The translations under genes and the position numbers were made by a program. Source: Actinobacteria bacterium OK074 (lineage in GTDB: Bacteria; Actinomycetota; Actinomycetes; Streptomycetales; Streptomycetaceae). From it: a stretch of DNA of 64,000 nt. The stretch spans positions 124,001 to 188,000 of the forward strand of contig LJCV01000099.1 of NCBI GenBank assembly GCA_001298575.1, written 5' to 3'. A model generated the notes under the pieces. The model was not told the DNA's origin, did no database searches, and was given only the letters and a program-made list of their open reading frames with translations. Below are positions 8,611-15,840 of this stretch, piece by piece (the stretch's first letter is position 1; each line of letters opens with the position of its first letter).

Positions 8611-8692
8611 CGGCTGCGGGGCGGTGGGGGCTGGTCGCGCCCACGCGGCGGAGCCGCATATCGGATACAGCCCCGCGCCCCTAACGGGGCGC
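8611..8692. repeat. Dispersed intergenic repeat, copy 1, with terminator-like hairpin
   Basis: Contains GGTCGCGCCCACGCGGCGG followed by AGCCGCA (8633-8658), identical over 26 bases to the copy at 42740-42765. The hairpin GCGCCCC-taac-GGGGCGC ends it. It sits between convergent genes and even supplies the stop codon of the RluA-type gene at 8681. It has no U-tract but probably serves as a bidirectional termination or mRNA 3'-end structure. Confidence 0.7.
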
Positions 8693-9637
8693 TGCCCAGC
8701 CCGAAGCCTCCGGCGACTCCCACGCCGTCAACTGCCGTCCACTCACGAAGCGGTGCTGGTGACCCGTCAGTGGATCCGTGAACTCCAGTACCCGGGCCAG
8801 CAGTTGGAGTGGGTGGCGGAAGTCGCCGGGCGCTACGGGCGGGGCCACCGTCGGGTACAAGGGGTCTCCGAGGATGGGCAGGCCCAACGACGCCATGTGC
8901 ACACGGAGTTGGTGGGTCTGGCCGGTGTGGGGGAGGAGGCGGTAGCGGGCCAGGCCGTCGGGGCGGTGGGCGGTCAGTTCGATGTGGGTGACGGCGTTCG
9001 GGGGGCCCTCGATCTCCTGGGCGGCCAGGACGCCGCGCTCCTTGAGGATGCGGCTGCGCAGGGTGCGCGGGAGGGCGACTGTGGCGTCGTACGGGGCGAT
9101 GGCCTCGTACTCCTTGCCGACGCGCCGCTCGGCGAAGAGGGACTGGTAGGCGCCGCGTTCGGCCGGGCGCACGGTGAACAGGACCAGCCCGGCGGTGAGC
9201 CGGTCGAGGCGGTGGGCGGCGGAGAGCCGGGGGATGCCGAGGTCGCGGCGGAGCCGGGCCAGCGCCGTCTCGACGACGTGGCTGCCGCGCGGGGTGGTGG
9301 CGAGGAAGTGGGGTTTGTCGGCCACGACGATGTGGTCGTCGCGGTACACCACGTCCAGGGGGAAGGGCACCCGTTCCTCGGCGTGGAGTTCGCGGTGGAA
9401 CCACACGAACATGCCCGGCACGTACGCCGTGTCCCGCGCGACGGGACGCCCGTCGGCCCCGACGATCAGGCCGTCGTCCAGCATCCCGTCGACCACCCCG
9501 TCGGGGGCGGACAGCCGGGCGACGAGGTGGTCGCGCACGGTCTCCCAGGGCCCGTCCGGCGGCAGCTTCACCCGTACGGGGTCGATCCCCTGCCGTTGGG
9601 GGAGGGGAGCGGGCGGGATGCGGGGGCGGCGGCTCAT
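8681..9637 (-). CDS. RluA-family pseudouridine synthase
   Basis: Isomerises uridine to pseudouridine in rRNA or tRNA; the target base is unknown. A protein of 318 residues. The active-site motif HRLDRLTAG (catalytic aspartate) is near residue 137, followed by KEYEAIAPY and the C-terminal GQTHQLRVHMASLGLPILGDPLYP signature. There is no clear S4 domain. The ATG at 9637 was chosen because the upstream in-frame extension lacks family similarity. The gene ends inside a dispersed repeat hairpin, and its last codons come from that repeat. It converges on the P450 gene. Confidence 0.88.
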   Translation of the reverse strand: MSRRPRIPPAPLPQRQGIDPVRVKLPPDGPWETVRDHLVARLSAPDGVVDGMLDDGLIVGADGRPVARDTAYVPGMFVWFHRELHAEERVPFPLDVVYRDDHIVVADKPHFLATTPRGSHVVETALARLRRDLGIPRLSAAHRLDRLTAGLVLFTVRPAERGAYQSLFAERRVGKEYEAIAPYDATVALPRTLRSRILKERGVLAAQEIEGPPNAVTHIELTAHRPDGLARYRLLPHTGQTHQLRVHMASLGLPILGDPLYPTVAPPVAPGDFRHPLQLLARVLEFTDPLTGHQHRFVSGRQLTAWESPEASGWAAPR

Positions 9638-9743
9638 CGGGATCAAGCGTACGGGGGCGCGCTGCCGGCGGGTGCACGCGACGGGGCGCCGCCCCGGGGG
9701 AAAACCGCTGGGCCGTACCGCCCCCACCTGCGATCATGCCCCC

Positions 9744-10385
9744 ATGCCCTACCTCATTGACCCGGTCGTACCCATCGGAACCCTCATGGACGTACCGCAG
9801 CCGACGATCCTCACCGGCGACGGCCTGGTCCTGCGCCCCTGGACGGACGCGGACGCGCCCGCCGTGTACAAGGCGTTCCAGGACCCGGCCCTGCACCAGT
9901 GGCACATCCGGTCGGCGGAGTCCGAGGAGGAGGTGCGCGGCTGGATCGAGGTGTGGCGCAAGGGCTGGGAGCGGGAGCGGGACGCCCAGTGGGCCGTGAC
10001 CGACGAGGCCACGGACCGGCTCCTGGGCCGGGTGGCGCTGCGCGACATCCTGCTGGGCGACGGCGTGGCCGAGGTGGCGTACTGGACGGTGGCCGAGGCC
10101 CGCGGCCGGGCCGTCGCGGTCCGCGCCACGACGGCCCTGACCCGCTGGGCCCTGGACGACATCGGCTTCCACCGCCTGGAGTTGACCCACTCGGTCCACA
10201 ACCCGGCGTCCTGCCGCGTGGCCGAGAAGACCGGCTTCACCCTGGAGGGCACCAAGCGCAGCGCCCTCCAACACCCGGACGGCTGGCACGACATGCACCT
10301 GCACGCGAGGGTCAAGGGCGACGGCCAGGGAGCCGAGCAGGGCGACGGCCGCCCCAACAGCGGGGCTCAGACCGCGGGTTCGTGA
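9744..10385 (+). CDS. GNAT family N-acetyltransferase
   Basis: A 213-residue GNAT protein of the RimJ/RimL type. It shows the opening LVLRPWTDADAPAVYKAFQDP, the acetyl-CoA region WTVAEARGRAVAVRATTALTRWA, and the terminal RVAEKTGFTLEGTKRSAL. The substrate is unknown, either an N-terminal amino group or a small amine. Start ATG 9744; an internal ATG at 9786 would remove 14 residues outside the fold. The 3' end overlaps the end of the convergent permease gene by 19 bases. Confidence 0.85.
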   Translation: MPYLIDPVVPIGTLMDVPQPTILTGDGLVLRPWTDADAPAVYKAFQDPALHQWHIRSAESEEEVRGWIEVWRKGWERERDAQWAVTDEATDRLLGRVALRDILLGDGVAEVAYWTVAEARGRAVAVRATTALTRWALDDIGFHRLELTHSVHNPASCRVAEKTGFTLEGTKRSALQHPDGWHDMHLHARVKGDGQGAEQGDGRPNSGAQTAGS

Positions 10386-11926
10386 ACGGCCGCCTCGGGT
10401 ACGGCGGTTGAAGCGGCCGTCCCCCTCCGGTAGAGCCGGAACGCGGCGCCCGCGACCACCGTCGCCCCCAGGAACAGCACCGTGAACCACTGGAAGTACC
10501 AGTGCCCGCCCGCCGGGTCGTACACCGCCGCCCGCGGCCACGCCAGGTTCACGGTCATCAACACGCCGTACAGCAGCGCCAGTACGTTGACCGGCACCCC
10601 CCACCGGCCGAGCGAGAACAGCGGTGCGCCCACCTCGTCCGTGCCGTCGGCCACGAAGGAGCCCCGCAGCCGTCGTACCAGCAGCGGGCCGGTCACCATC
10701 GCGTACGCCAGGTACAGCATCACGATGCAGGTCGTGCCGATGGCCAGGAACGCGTCCGGGGAGGCGAAGTTGAGGAGCAGCAGCGCCGCGGACAGGACGC
10801 CGACGACCAGGGCCGGAGCGGCCGGCATGCCGGTGCGCGGGTGGACGCGGGACAGGCGGGCGGCGAACGGGAGTTGGCCGTCGCGGGCCATGGAGAACAG
10901 CATGCGGGACGCGGCCGTCTGGATCGCCAGCGTCGCCACCGCGATTGCCACCACCACGTCGGCGAGCAGCACCCGGCCGACCCCGTCCCCGAGGCTGCTG
11001 GTCAGGACGTAGCTCAACCCGTCGGTCGCCAGGCGCCCGTCCGTCAGGCTGGGCGCCGCGAGCACCCCGCCCAGCACGACCAGACCGCCGAGCAGCCCCG
11101 CCGCACCGAGCGCGGTGAGGATCGTGCGGGGCGCGGTACGGCGCGGGTTGTGGGTCTCCTCGCTCATCTCGCCCGCGCTGTCGAAGCCGATCATCACGTA
11201 CGCCGCCGTGAACGAACCGACCAGCAACGCCCCCAACAGGCCGCCCTGGGCCGCCCCTTCGGTGTGGAAGGTGATGCCGGGCGAGCGCTCGGAGTGCGTG
11301 AACAGCAGCACGACGATCAGGACGGCGCCGATGATCTCGGCGGTGACCCCGACGCGGTTGATCGTCGACATCACCCGGTTGTCGATCATGTTCACGATCG
11401 TGGTGAGCACGAGCAGGACGACGCCGAGGACCGCCGCGTTGGCCGCGCCGTCGGGCGAGGTGGGCGCCGTGTCGGTGCCGACCAGCTGGAAGCCCGACCA
11501 CAGCGCCGGCAGGACCATCTGGAGGGCGAGCGCGGCTGCCGCGACCACCACGATCTGCCCGATGACCATGATCCAGCCCGCGAACCAGCCGAAGGTGGCG
11601 TTCGACAGCCGCGAGGACCACTGGTAGATCGCGCCGGATATCGGGTAGCGCGCGGCCAGTTCGGCGAAGCACGCGGCCACCAGCAACTGGCCCACCAGCA
11701 CCGCCGGCCAGGTCCAGAAGAAGACGGGGCCCCCGAACGCGTACCCGAAGGCGAAGAACTGGAAGACGGTCGTCAGCACGGAGATGAAGGAGAAACCCGC
11801 GGCGAAGGAGGCGTACCGGCCGAGGCTGCGGTGCAGTTCCTGGCGGTAGCCGAATCCGGCGAGGTCGGCGGCACCGTCCGGGTTCGGCGGGTCGGGGCGG
11901 AGATCGGCGGGGGCGGTGCTCGTCAT
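10367..11926 (-). CDS. APC family amino acid/amine permease
   Basis: A 519-residue integral membrane transporter with about 12 hydrophobic segments. It has the APC features near the N-terminus (FGYRQELHRSLGRYASFAAGFSFIS) and the middle motif VMIGFDSAGEMSEETHNPRRTAPRTI. This subgroup imports amino acids, GABA, choline-like amines or urea-like compounds. It starts at ATG 11926 after a GCAGG-like site. Two tandem 20-bp palindromes (11960-11999), close in sequence to the one between TetR and the carboxylase operon, lie 34 bp upstream. This suggests co-regulation, and hence uptake of the compound broken down by that operon; the substrate assignment is inference. Confidence 0.88.
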   Translation of the reverse strand: MTSTAPADLRPDPPNPDGAADLAGFGYRQELHRSLGRYASFAAGFSFISVLTTVFQFFAFGYAFGGPVFFWTWPAVLVGQLLVAACFAELAARYPISGAIYQWSSRLSNATFGWFAGWIMVIGQIVVVAAAALALQMVLPALWSGFQLVGTDTAPTSPDGAANAAVLGVVLLVLTTIVNMIDNRVMSTINRVGVTAEIIGAVLIVVLLFTHSERSPGITFHTEGAAQGGLLGALLVGSFTAAYVMIGFDSAGEMSEETHNPRRTAPRTILTALGAAGLLGGLVVLGGVLAAPSLTDGRLATDGLSYVLTSSLGDGVGRVLLADVVVAIAVATLAIQTAASRMLFSMARDGQLPFAARLSRVHPRTGMPAAPALVVGVLSAALLLLNFASPDAFLAIGTTCIVMLYLAYAMVTGPLLVRRLRGSFVADGTDEVGAPLFSLGRWGVPVNVLALLYGVLMTVNLAWPRAAVYDPAGGHWYFQWFTVLFLGATVVAGAAFRLYRRGTAASTAVPEAAVHEPAV

Positions 11927-12461
11927 GGCGGCAACCTGCTTTCGCACGCGGCGCGAGAGTTCCTGTCGGGTGACAGAAATTCCTGTCGGGTGCCAGAAAG
12001 TAGGGAGGCGCTGTTTCGGGGGCGTCACGCGATGGTGTCCGCGACGGGCCGAAGTCCTCACGGCCGGGCGGGGCTGCGGCAGGCGCGATATGTCGCGATG
12101 GGGTGTGGGGGCCGCTCTTGACGGGAAGTTGGGCGTGCTTCGGTGTCAACTCGTGGTGGTGTCGGGGGAGTTGACGCGCCTGCACCCGGTGGCCGGAGCC
12201 CCGGTGGGGGCTCGGAACGGCCGGCGGGTGCGGCGGGGCTGCGCGGAGCCGGGGTACGGCTTGCGCGGTCGGGGAGGGGGCGGTGTGCCCGTCTCGGGGT
12301 GCCCTCGGGTGGGCGGGGAACGGCGGCTCGGCCGTGCCGCGGCCCTGGGTGTGGCCTGCGGCTCGTGCCGTGCGGCAGCCGGAAACGGCGTGTCGGAAAT
12401 ACAGGAAGCGCGTACCGGAAGTGGCGTGCCGGAAGGAGCGGGAAGCGGGAAGCGGGGGAGC
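11927..12461. other. 535-bp intergenic region with permease operators
   Basis: Holds the two tandem operators at 11960-11999 in its permease-proximal part. Further away is an 8-bp perfect inverted repeat GTCAACTC/GAGTTGAC at 12145-12152 and 12168-12175. Near 12370-12450 there is a purine-rich stretch with repeated CGGAA words. The open frames here lack recognisable domains and look like by-products of high GC. Confidence 0.5.
11960..11999. promoter_or_regulatory. Two tandem copies of the candidate TetR operator
   Basis: TTCCTGTCGGGTGACAGAAA (11960-11979) is followed directly by TTCCTGTCGGGTGCCAGAAA (11980-11999), differing at one base. Each is an imperfect palindrome (TTCCTGTC/GACAGAAA). Both closely match the palindrome at 2797-2816. 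Exact 20-bp phasing places both on one DNA face, which suits cooperative dimer binding. Confidence 0.65.
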
Positions 12462-13319
12462 CTACGCCGCAGCCGCCCCCTCCTGCTCCGCCTCCACCTG
12501 CGCGTTCCACTCGCGCTTCGCCGCCTGCCAGCCGTCCTCGTTGTGGCCCAGGCGCCAGTACCCGGAGATCGACAGCTGCTCGCGCGGGATCTCCAGCTCG
12601 ACGCGCAGCAGCCGGCGCAGGTCCTTTACGAAGGCCGCCTCGCCGTGCACGAAGGCGTGCGGCCGGCCCGCCGGGAACTCCAGGGCGCGGACGGCCTCGA
12701 CGAGCGCCTCGCCGATCGGGCGGTCGCCGCGGTGTAGCCAGACGACCGGCACCTCGGAGTCGATCTTCTGCTCCTCCTCGGGGCCCGAGACCTCGACGAA
12801 GGCGAACGCCTTGGTGCCCGCGGGCAGCGTCTCCAGGGCGCGGGCGATTGCGGGCAGCGCGCTCTCGTCCCCGGCGAGCAGGTGCCAGTCGGCGGTCGGA
12901 TCGGGGGCGTAGGCGCCGCCGGGTCCCATGAACCGGACGGTTTCGCCCGGCTGGACACGTGTCGCCCACGGCCCCGCCAGGCCCTCGTCGCCGTGCACCA
13001 CGAAGTCCAGGGTCAGCTCGCGGGTCTCGGCGTCCCAGGCGCGCACGGTGTAGGTGCGGGTCACGGGCCACTGGTCGCGCGGGAACTCCTCGCGGATGCG
13101 CTGCATGTCGAAGGGTTCGGGGTAGGTCACCCCCTGGGCGGGGAAGAGGAGTTTCACGTAATGGTCGGTGCAGGTGTCCGCCGCGAAGGCGGCCAGCCCC
13201 TCGCCGCCGAGGATCACGCGCTGCATGTGCGGGGTCAGGCGCTCGGTGCGCACGACCTGCGCGGCATGCGGTTTCCGGTCCCTGGGGCCTCGCCCACTGC
13301 GTGCCGGACGATCTGCCAT
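12462..13319 (-). CDS. Siderophore-interacting protein (FAD-dependent ferric-siderophore reductase family)
   Basis: A 285-residue protein of the ViuB/YqjH type, which reduces Fe(III)-siderophores in the cytosol using FAD and NAD(P)H. The FAD-binding part has QRVILGGEGLAAF and the RTYTVRAWD motif (family RxYT). The NAD(P)H domain has HLLAGDESALPAIARALE, and near the C-terminus is YWRLGHNEDGWQ, typical of the family. The ATG at 13319 follows GGGAGG. A clear iron box (13337-13355) lies just upstream, so repression by a DmdR/IdeR regulator in iron-replete cells is expected. Confidence 0.9.
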   Translation of the reverse strand: MADRPARSGRGPRDRKPHAAQVVRTERLTPHMQRVILGGEGLAAFAADTCTDHYVKLLFPAQGVTYPEPFDMQRIREEFPRDQWPVTRTYTVRAWDAETRELTLDFVVHGDEGLAGPWATRVQPGETVRFMGPGGAYAPDPTADWHLLAGDESALPAIARALETLPAGTKAFAFVEVSGPEEEQKIDSEVPVVWLHRGDRPIGEALVEAVRALEFPAGRPHAFVHGEAAFVKDLRRLLRVELEIPREQLSISGYWRLGHNEDGWQAAKREWNAQVEAEQEGAAAA

Positions 13320-13336
13320 AACGGCCTCCCGTGTCC

Positions 13337-13355
13337 AATGGTTAGGCTTGCCTAA
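13337..13355. promoter_or_regulatory. Iron box (DmdR1/IdeR-type operator)
   Basis: AATGGTTAGGCTTGCCTAA matches the actinobacterial iron-box consensus TTAGGTTAGGCTnnCCTAA at 16 of 19 positions by eye; the mismatches are the first three bases. It is 18 bp upstream of the siderophore-interacting protein start, where it would overlap the promoter. Confidence 0.8.
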
Positions 13356-13442
13356 GTTATCATCTCCCCCCAGTTAACACCCCCGGCGTGAGAAGTCGAT
13401 TAACTCCTCTTGTCGAGGTTTCGCGCATTTCTCCCGACGGAA

Positions 13443-13517
13443 ACGGGGATCCCGTAAAGGGGAATGCTCCCCTCCCCGGAGAACTTCACTCCCGCCTGCG
13501 GAGAACGGGGTTCCCGT
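13443..13517. repeat. Paired ACGGG/CCCGT palindromes downstream of the exonuclease gene
   Basis: Two small hairpins of the same design, ACGGG-gat-CCCGT wording at 13443-13455 and ACGGG-gtt-CCCGT wording at 13505-13517, lie 62 bp apart after the exonuclease stop. They could end its transcript or be operators for the gene behind the iron box. No U-tract is present. Confidence 0.4.
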
Positions 13518-13525
13518 CGGATCGG

Positions 13526-14518
13526 TTACTCACCCAACGTCGTGAGCAGCCGTTTCAAAGATCCACCCAAACCCCAGCGCAGCGCCAGACCCTCCAGCGC
13601 CGCCGCGTCGCGCGGGGTGCGCGGCACGGCGAGGCCGACCTCGGGCAGCGGCACGTCGTCCGCAACCCGTACGACCTTCGGTGCCACCGCCAGGTAGGGG
13701 CGTGATTCGGCCAACTTGACCCGCTGGGACGGCGTGAGCTTCGCCTTCGGGTCCTCGACCGCCGCCATGATCCCCGCCAGGTCGCCGAACTCGGCCAGCA
13801 GCTTCGCCGCCGTCTTCTCGCCGATCCCGGGCACGCCCGGCAGCCCGTCGCTCGGGTCGCCGCGCAACAGGGCGAGATCCGCGTACCCGCGGCCGTCCAC
13901 GCCGTACTTCTCGCGCAGCAGGGCCTCGTCGGTCAGTTGCAGGGTGCCGACGCCCTTGAGCGGATACAGGACCCGCACCTGCCGTGCGTCGTCGACCAGT
14001 TGGTACAGGTCGCGGTCGCCGGTGACGATGTCGACGGGGCCCTTCGCGCGGCCCGTGAACGTGCCGATCACGTCGTCCGCCTCGTAGCCGGCCACGCCCA
14101 CGCGCGCGATGCCGAGCGCGTCCAGGACGTCCTCGATGACCGGCACCTGCGGCGACAGGGTGTCCGGCACCTCCTCCTCGTCCGGACCGGCCGCGCGCTC
14201 CTCGGCGACCCGGTGCGCCTTGTAGGAGGGGATCAGGTCCACCCGCCACTGCGGTCGCCAGTCCGCGTCCATGCACGCCACCAGGTCGTCCGGACGGTGG
14301 TCCTTGACCAGCCGGTCGATGAAGTCGAGCAGCCCGCGCACGGCGTTCACGGGCGTGCCGTCGGGCGCCTTCACCGATTCCGGTACGCCGAAGTAGGCGC
14401 GGAAGTACAGCGAGGCGGAGTCCAGCAGCATCAGGCGTCGCGTCACACTCCGCATCATGCCGTACGGCACCGACAGCCACCGCCCGGCGCGGGTCCCGGC
14501 CGCCCCGGTGGACGACAT
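13526..14518 (-). CDS. 5'-3' exonuclease (PIN/FEN-like, stand-alone PolA-type exonuclease domain)
   Basis: A 330-residue nuclease resembling the 5' nuclease domain of DNA polymerase I. It has RRLMLLDSASLYFRAYFGVP at the N-terminal metal site, GYEADDVIGTFTG and VTGDRDLYQLVDD with metal-binding aspartates, and the helix-hairpin-helix GDPSDGLPGVPGIGEKTAAKLL. It probably removes RNA primers or flaps. The ATG at 14518 follows GGGAG; two adjacent ATGs at 14458 and 14455 would give a shorter protein starting closer to the core, but lack a ribosome-binding site. It is divergent from the opuA genes. Confidence 0.88.
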   Translation of the reverse strand: MSSTGAAGTRAGRWLSVPYGMMRSVTRRLMLLDSASLYFRAYFGVPESVKAPDGTPVNAVRGLLDFIDRLVKDHRPDDLVACMDADWRPQWRVDLIPSYKAHRVAEERAAGPDEEEVPDTLSPQVPVIEDVLDALGIARVGVAGYEADDVIGTFTGRAKGPVDIVTGDRDLYQLVDDARQVRVLYPLKGVGTLQLTDEALLREKYGVDGRGYADLALLRGDPSDGLPGVPGIGEKTAAKLLAEFGDLAGIMAAVEDPKAKLTPSQRVKLAESRPYLAVAPKVVRVADDVPLPEVGLAVPRTPRDAAALEGLALRWGLGGSLKRLLTTLGE

Positions 14519-14676
14519 CCGCTCCCTACGTGACAACCGTGGGAACTTCAACCTCGCACACGTAAACGAACTGTGAACCGGGCCACTCGCGCGTTTGGCC
14601 GGTTTGAGTGGGGGCAGGCGCCGCCCCGAACAACCGGTTGCGCCTTCAACAGCCGAGAACGAAGGCAGGGCACCGA

Positions 14677-14708
14677 GAAGCCGCCGGAAGGCGAAGCCGC
14701 CGGAAGGC
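14677..14708. repeat. Exact 16-bp tandem duplication in the opuAA leader
   Basis: GAAGCCGCCGGAAGGC occurs twice back to back (14677-14692, 14693-14708), ending 20 bp before the opuAA GTG. It lies in the probable 5' untranslated region. A role in regulation is possible but untested; it may be a simple slippage duplication. Confidence 0.6.
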
Positions 14709-14727
14709 GCAGAGAAGAAGGGCACCC

Positions 14728-15840
14728 GTGTCATCCAGGAGTTCCACAAGCGAGGCCAGGCTGACGGCCGAACAGCTGTACAAGGTGTTCGGCAGACGAC
14801 CCGAGGAGGCGGTGGAGCGGCTGCGCGGCGGGGCCGACCGTGAACAACTGCGCGCCGAAGGCGTCACCGCCGCCGTGATCGACGCCTCCTTCACGGTGGC
14901 CGAGGGCGAGATATTCGTCGTCATGGGCCTGTCCGGCTCCGGCAAGTCCACGCTGCTGCGCATGCTCAACGGACTGCTCGAACCGACCGCGGGACGCGTC
15001 CTGTTCGACGGCGAGGACCTCACCGCGCTCGGCGACCGCGAGCTGCGCGAGGTCCGCGCACGGAAGATCAGCATGGTCTTCCAGCACTTCGCGCTCTTCC
15101 CGCACCGCAGCGTCCGGGAGAACGCGGCCTACGGCCTGGCCGTGCAGGGCGTGCCCCGCGCCGAGCGCGAGCGCCGCGCCGACGAGGCGCTCGCCCTGTG
15201 CGGACTGGCCGGCTGGGAGGACTCCTGGCCCGACGAGCTCTCCGGCGGCATGCAGCAGCGCGTCGGCCTGGCCCGCGCACTCGCCACCGACGCCGAACTC
15301 CTGCTGATGGACGAGTCGTTCAGCGCCCTCGACCCGCTGATCCGCCGCGACATGCAGGACCAGCTGCTCGAACTCCAGAAGACCCTGAAGAAGACCATCG
15401 TGTTCATCACCCACGACCTCAACGAGGCCATGCGCCTGGGCGACCGCATCGCCGTCATGCGCGACGGCCGCATCGTGCAGAACGGCACCGCCGAGGACAT
15501 CCTGCTGCGCCCCGCCGACGACTACGTCGCCTCCTTCACCAAGGACGTCGACCGCTCCCGGGTGCTCACCGCCGGGGCGCTCATGGACACCTCGGTGGCC
15601 GGCGAGGAACCGGGCTGCAGCTGCCAGACCGCCACCCCCGACACGCCGTTCACCGAACTGTGCGCGCTCAGCGCCCGGCTCTCGCACCGCGTACGGGTCC
15701 TGGACGCCGCGGGCCGGACCGTCGGCGTCGTACCGCAGGAGCGGCTCGTCGGCTTCCTGGCGGACGCTCCCGGGGCCATCGAGCCCGTGGAGTGCGACGC
15801 ACCGCACGACGGCGGCGAGAAGGTGATCGCCCATGCCTAG
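14728..15840 (+). CDS. opuAA: Glycine betaine/proline ABC transporter ATPase
   Basis: A 370-residue ATPase subunit of a quaternary-amine (OpuA/ProU type) importer for osmoprotection. Walker A is GLSGSGKST, the Q-loop region is MVFQHFALFPHRSV, the signature is LSGGMQQRVGLARAL, and Walker B is LLLMDESFSALDP. These are followed by a C-terminal extension with a partial CBS-like region. ProV-type features (LYKVFGRRPEEA near the start, ALCGLAGWEDSWPDELSGG) set it apart from generic ATPases. The GTG at 14728 follows GAAGAAGGG. The stop overlaps the next gene by 8 bases. High-osmolarity induction is expected from the family, but no operator was recognised. Confidence 0.92.
   Translation: MSSRSSTSEARLTAEQLYKVFGRRPEEAVERLRGGADREQLRAEGVTAAVIDASFTVAEGEIFVVMGLSGSGKSTLLRMLNGLLEPTAGRVLFDGEDLTALGDRELREVRARKISMVFQHFALFPHRSVRENAAYGLAVQGVPRAERERRADEALALCGLAGWEDSWPDELSGGMQQRVGLARALATDAELLLMDESFSALDPLIRRDMQDQLLELQKTLKKTIVFITHDLNEAMRLGDRIAVMRDGRIVQNGTAEDILLRPADDYVASFTKDVDRSRVLTAGALMDTSVAGEEPGCSCQTATPDTPFTELCALSARLSHRVRVLDAAGRTVGVVPQERLVGFLADAPGAIEPVECDAPHDGGEKVIAHA

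Noticed and set aside
8391..12185. A 1264-codon minus-strand open frame
   Set aside because: It covers the RluA-type, GNAT and permease genes in other frames and its product is an R/P/A-rich sequence without domains, typical of high-GC shadow frames.
12143..12931. Plus-strand open frames opposite the siderophore-interacting protein gene
   Set aside because: They are R/P/A-rich, lack domains, and overlap a gene with clear family motifs and an iron box.
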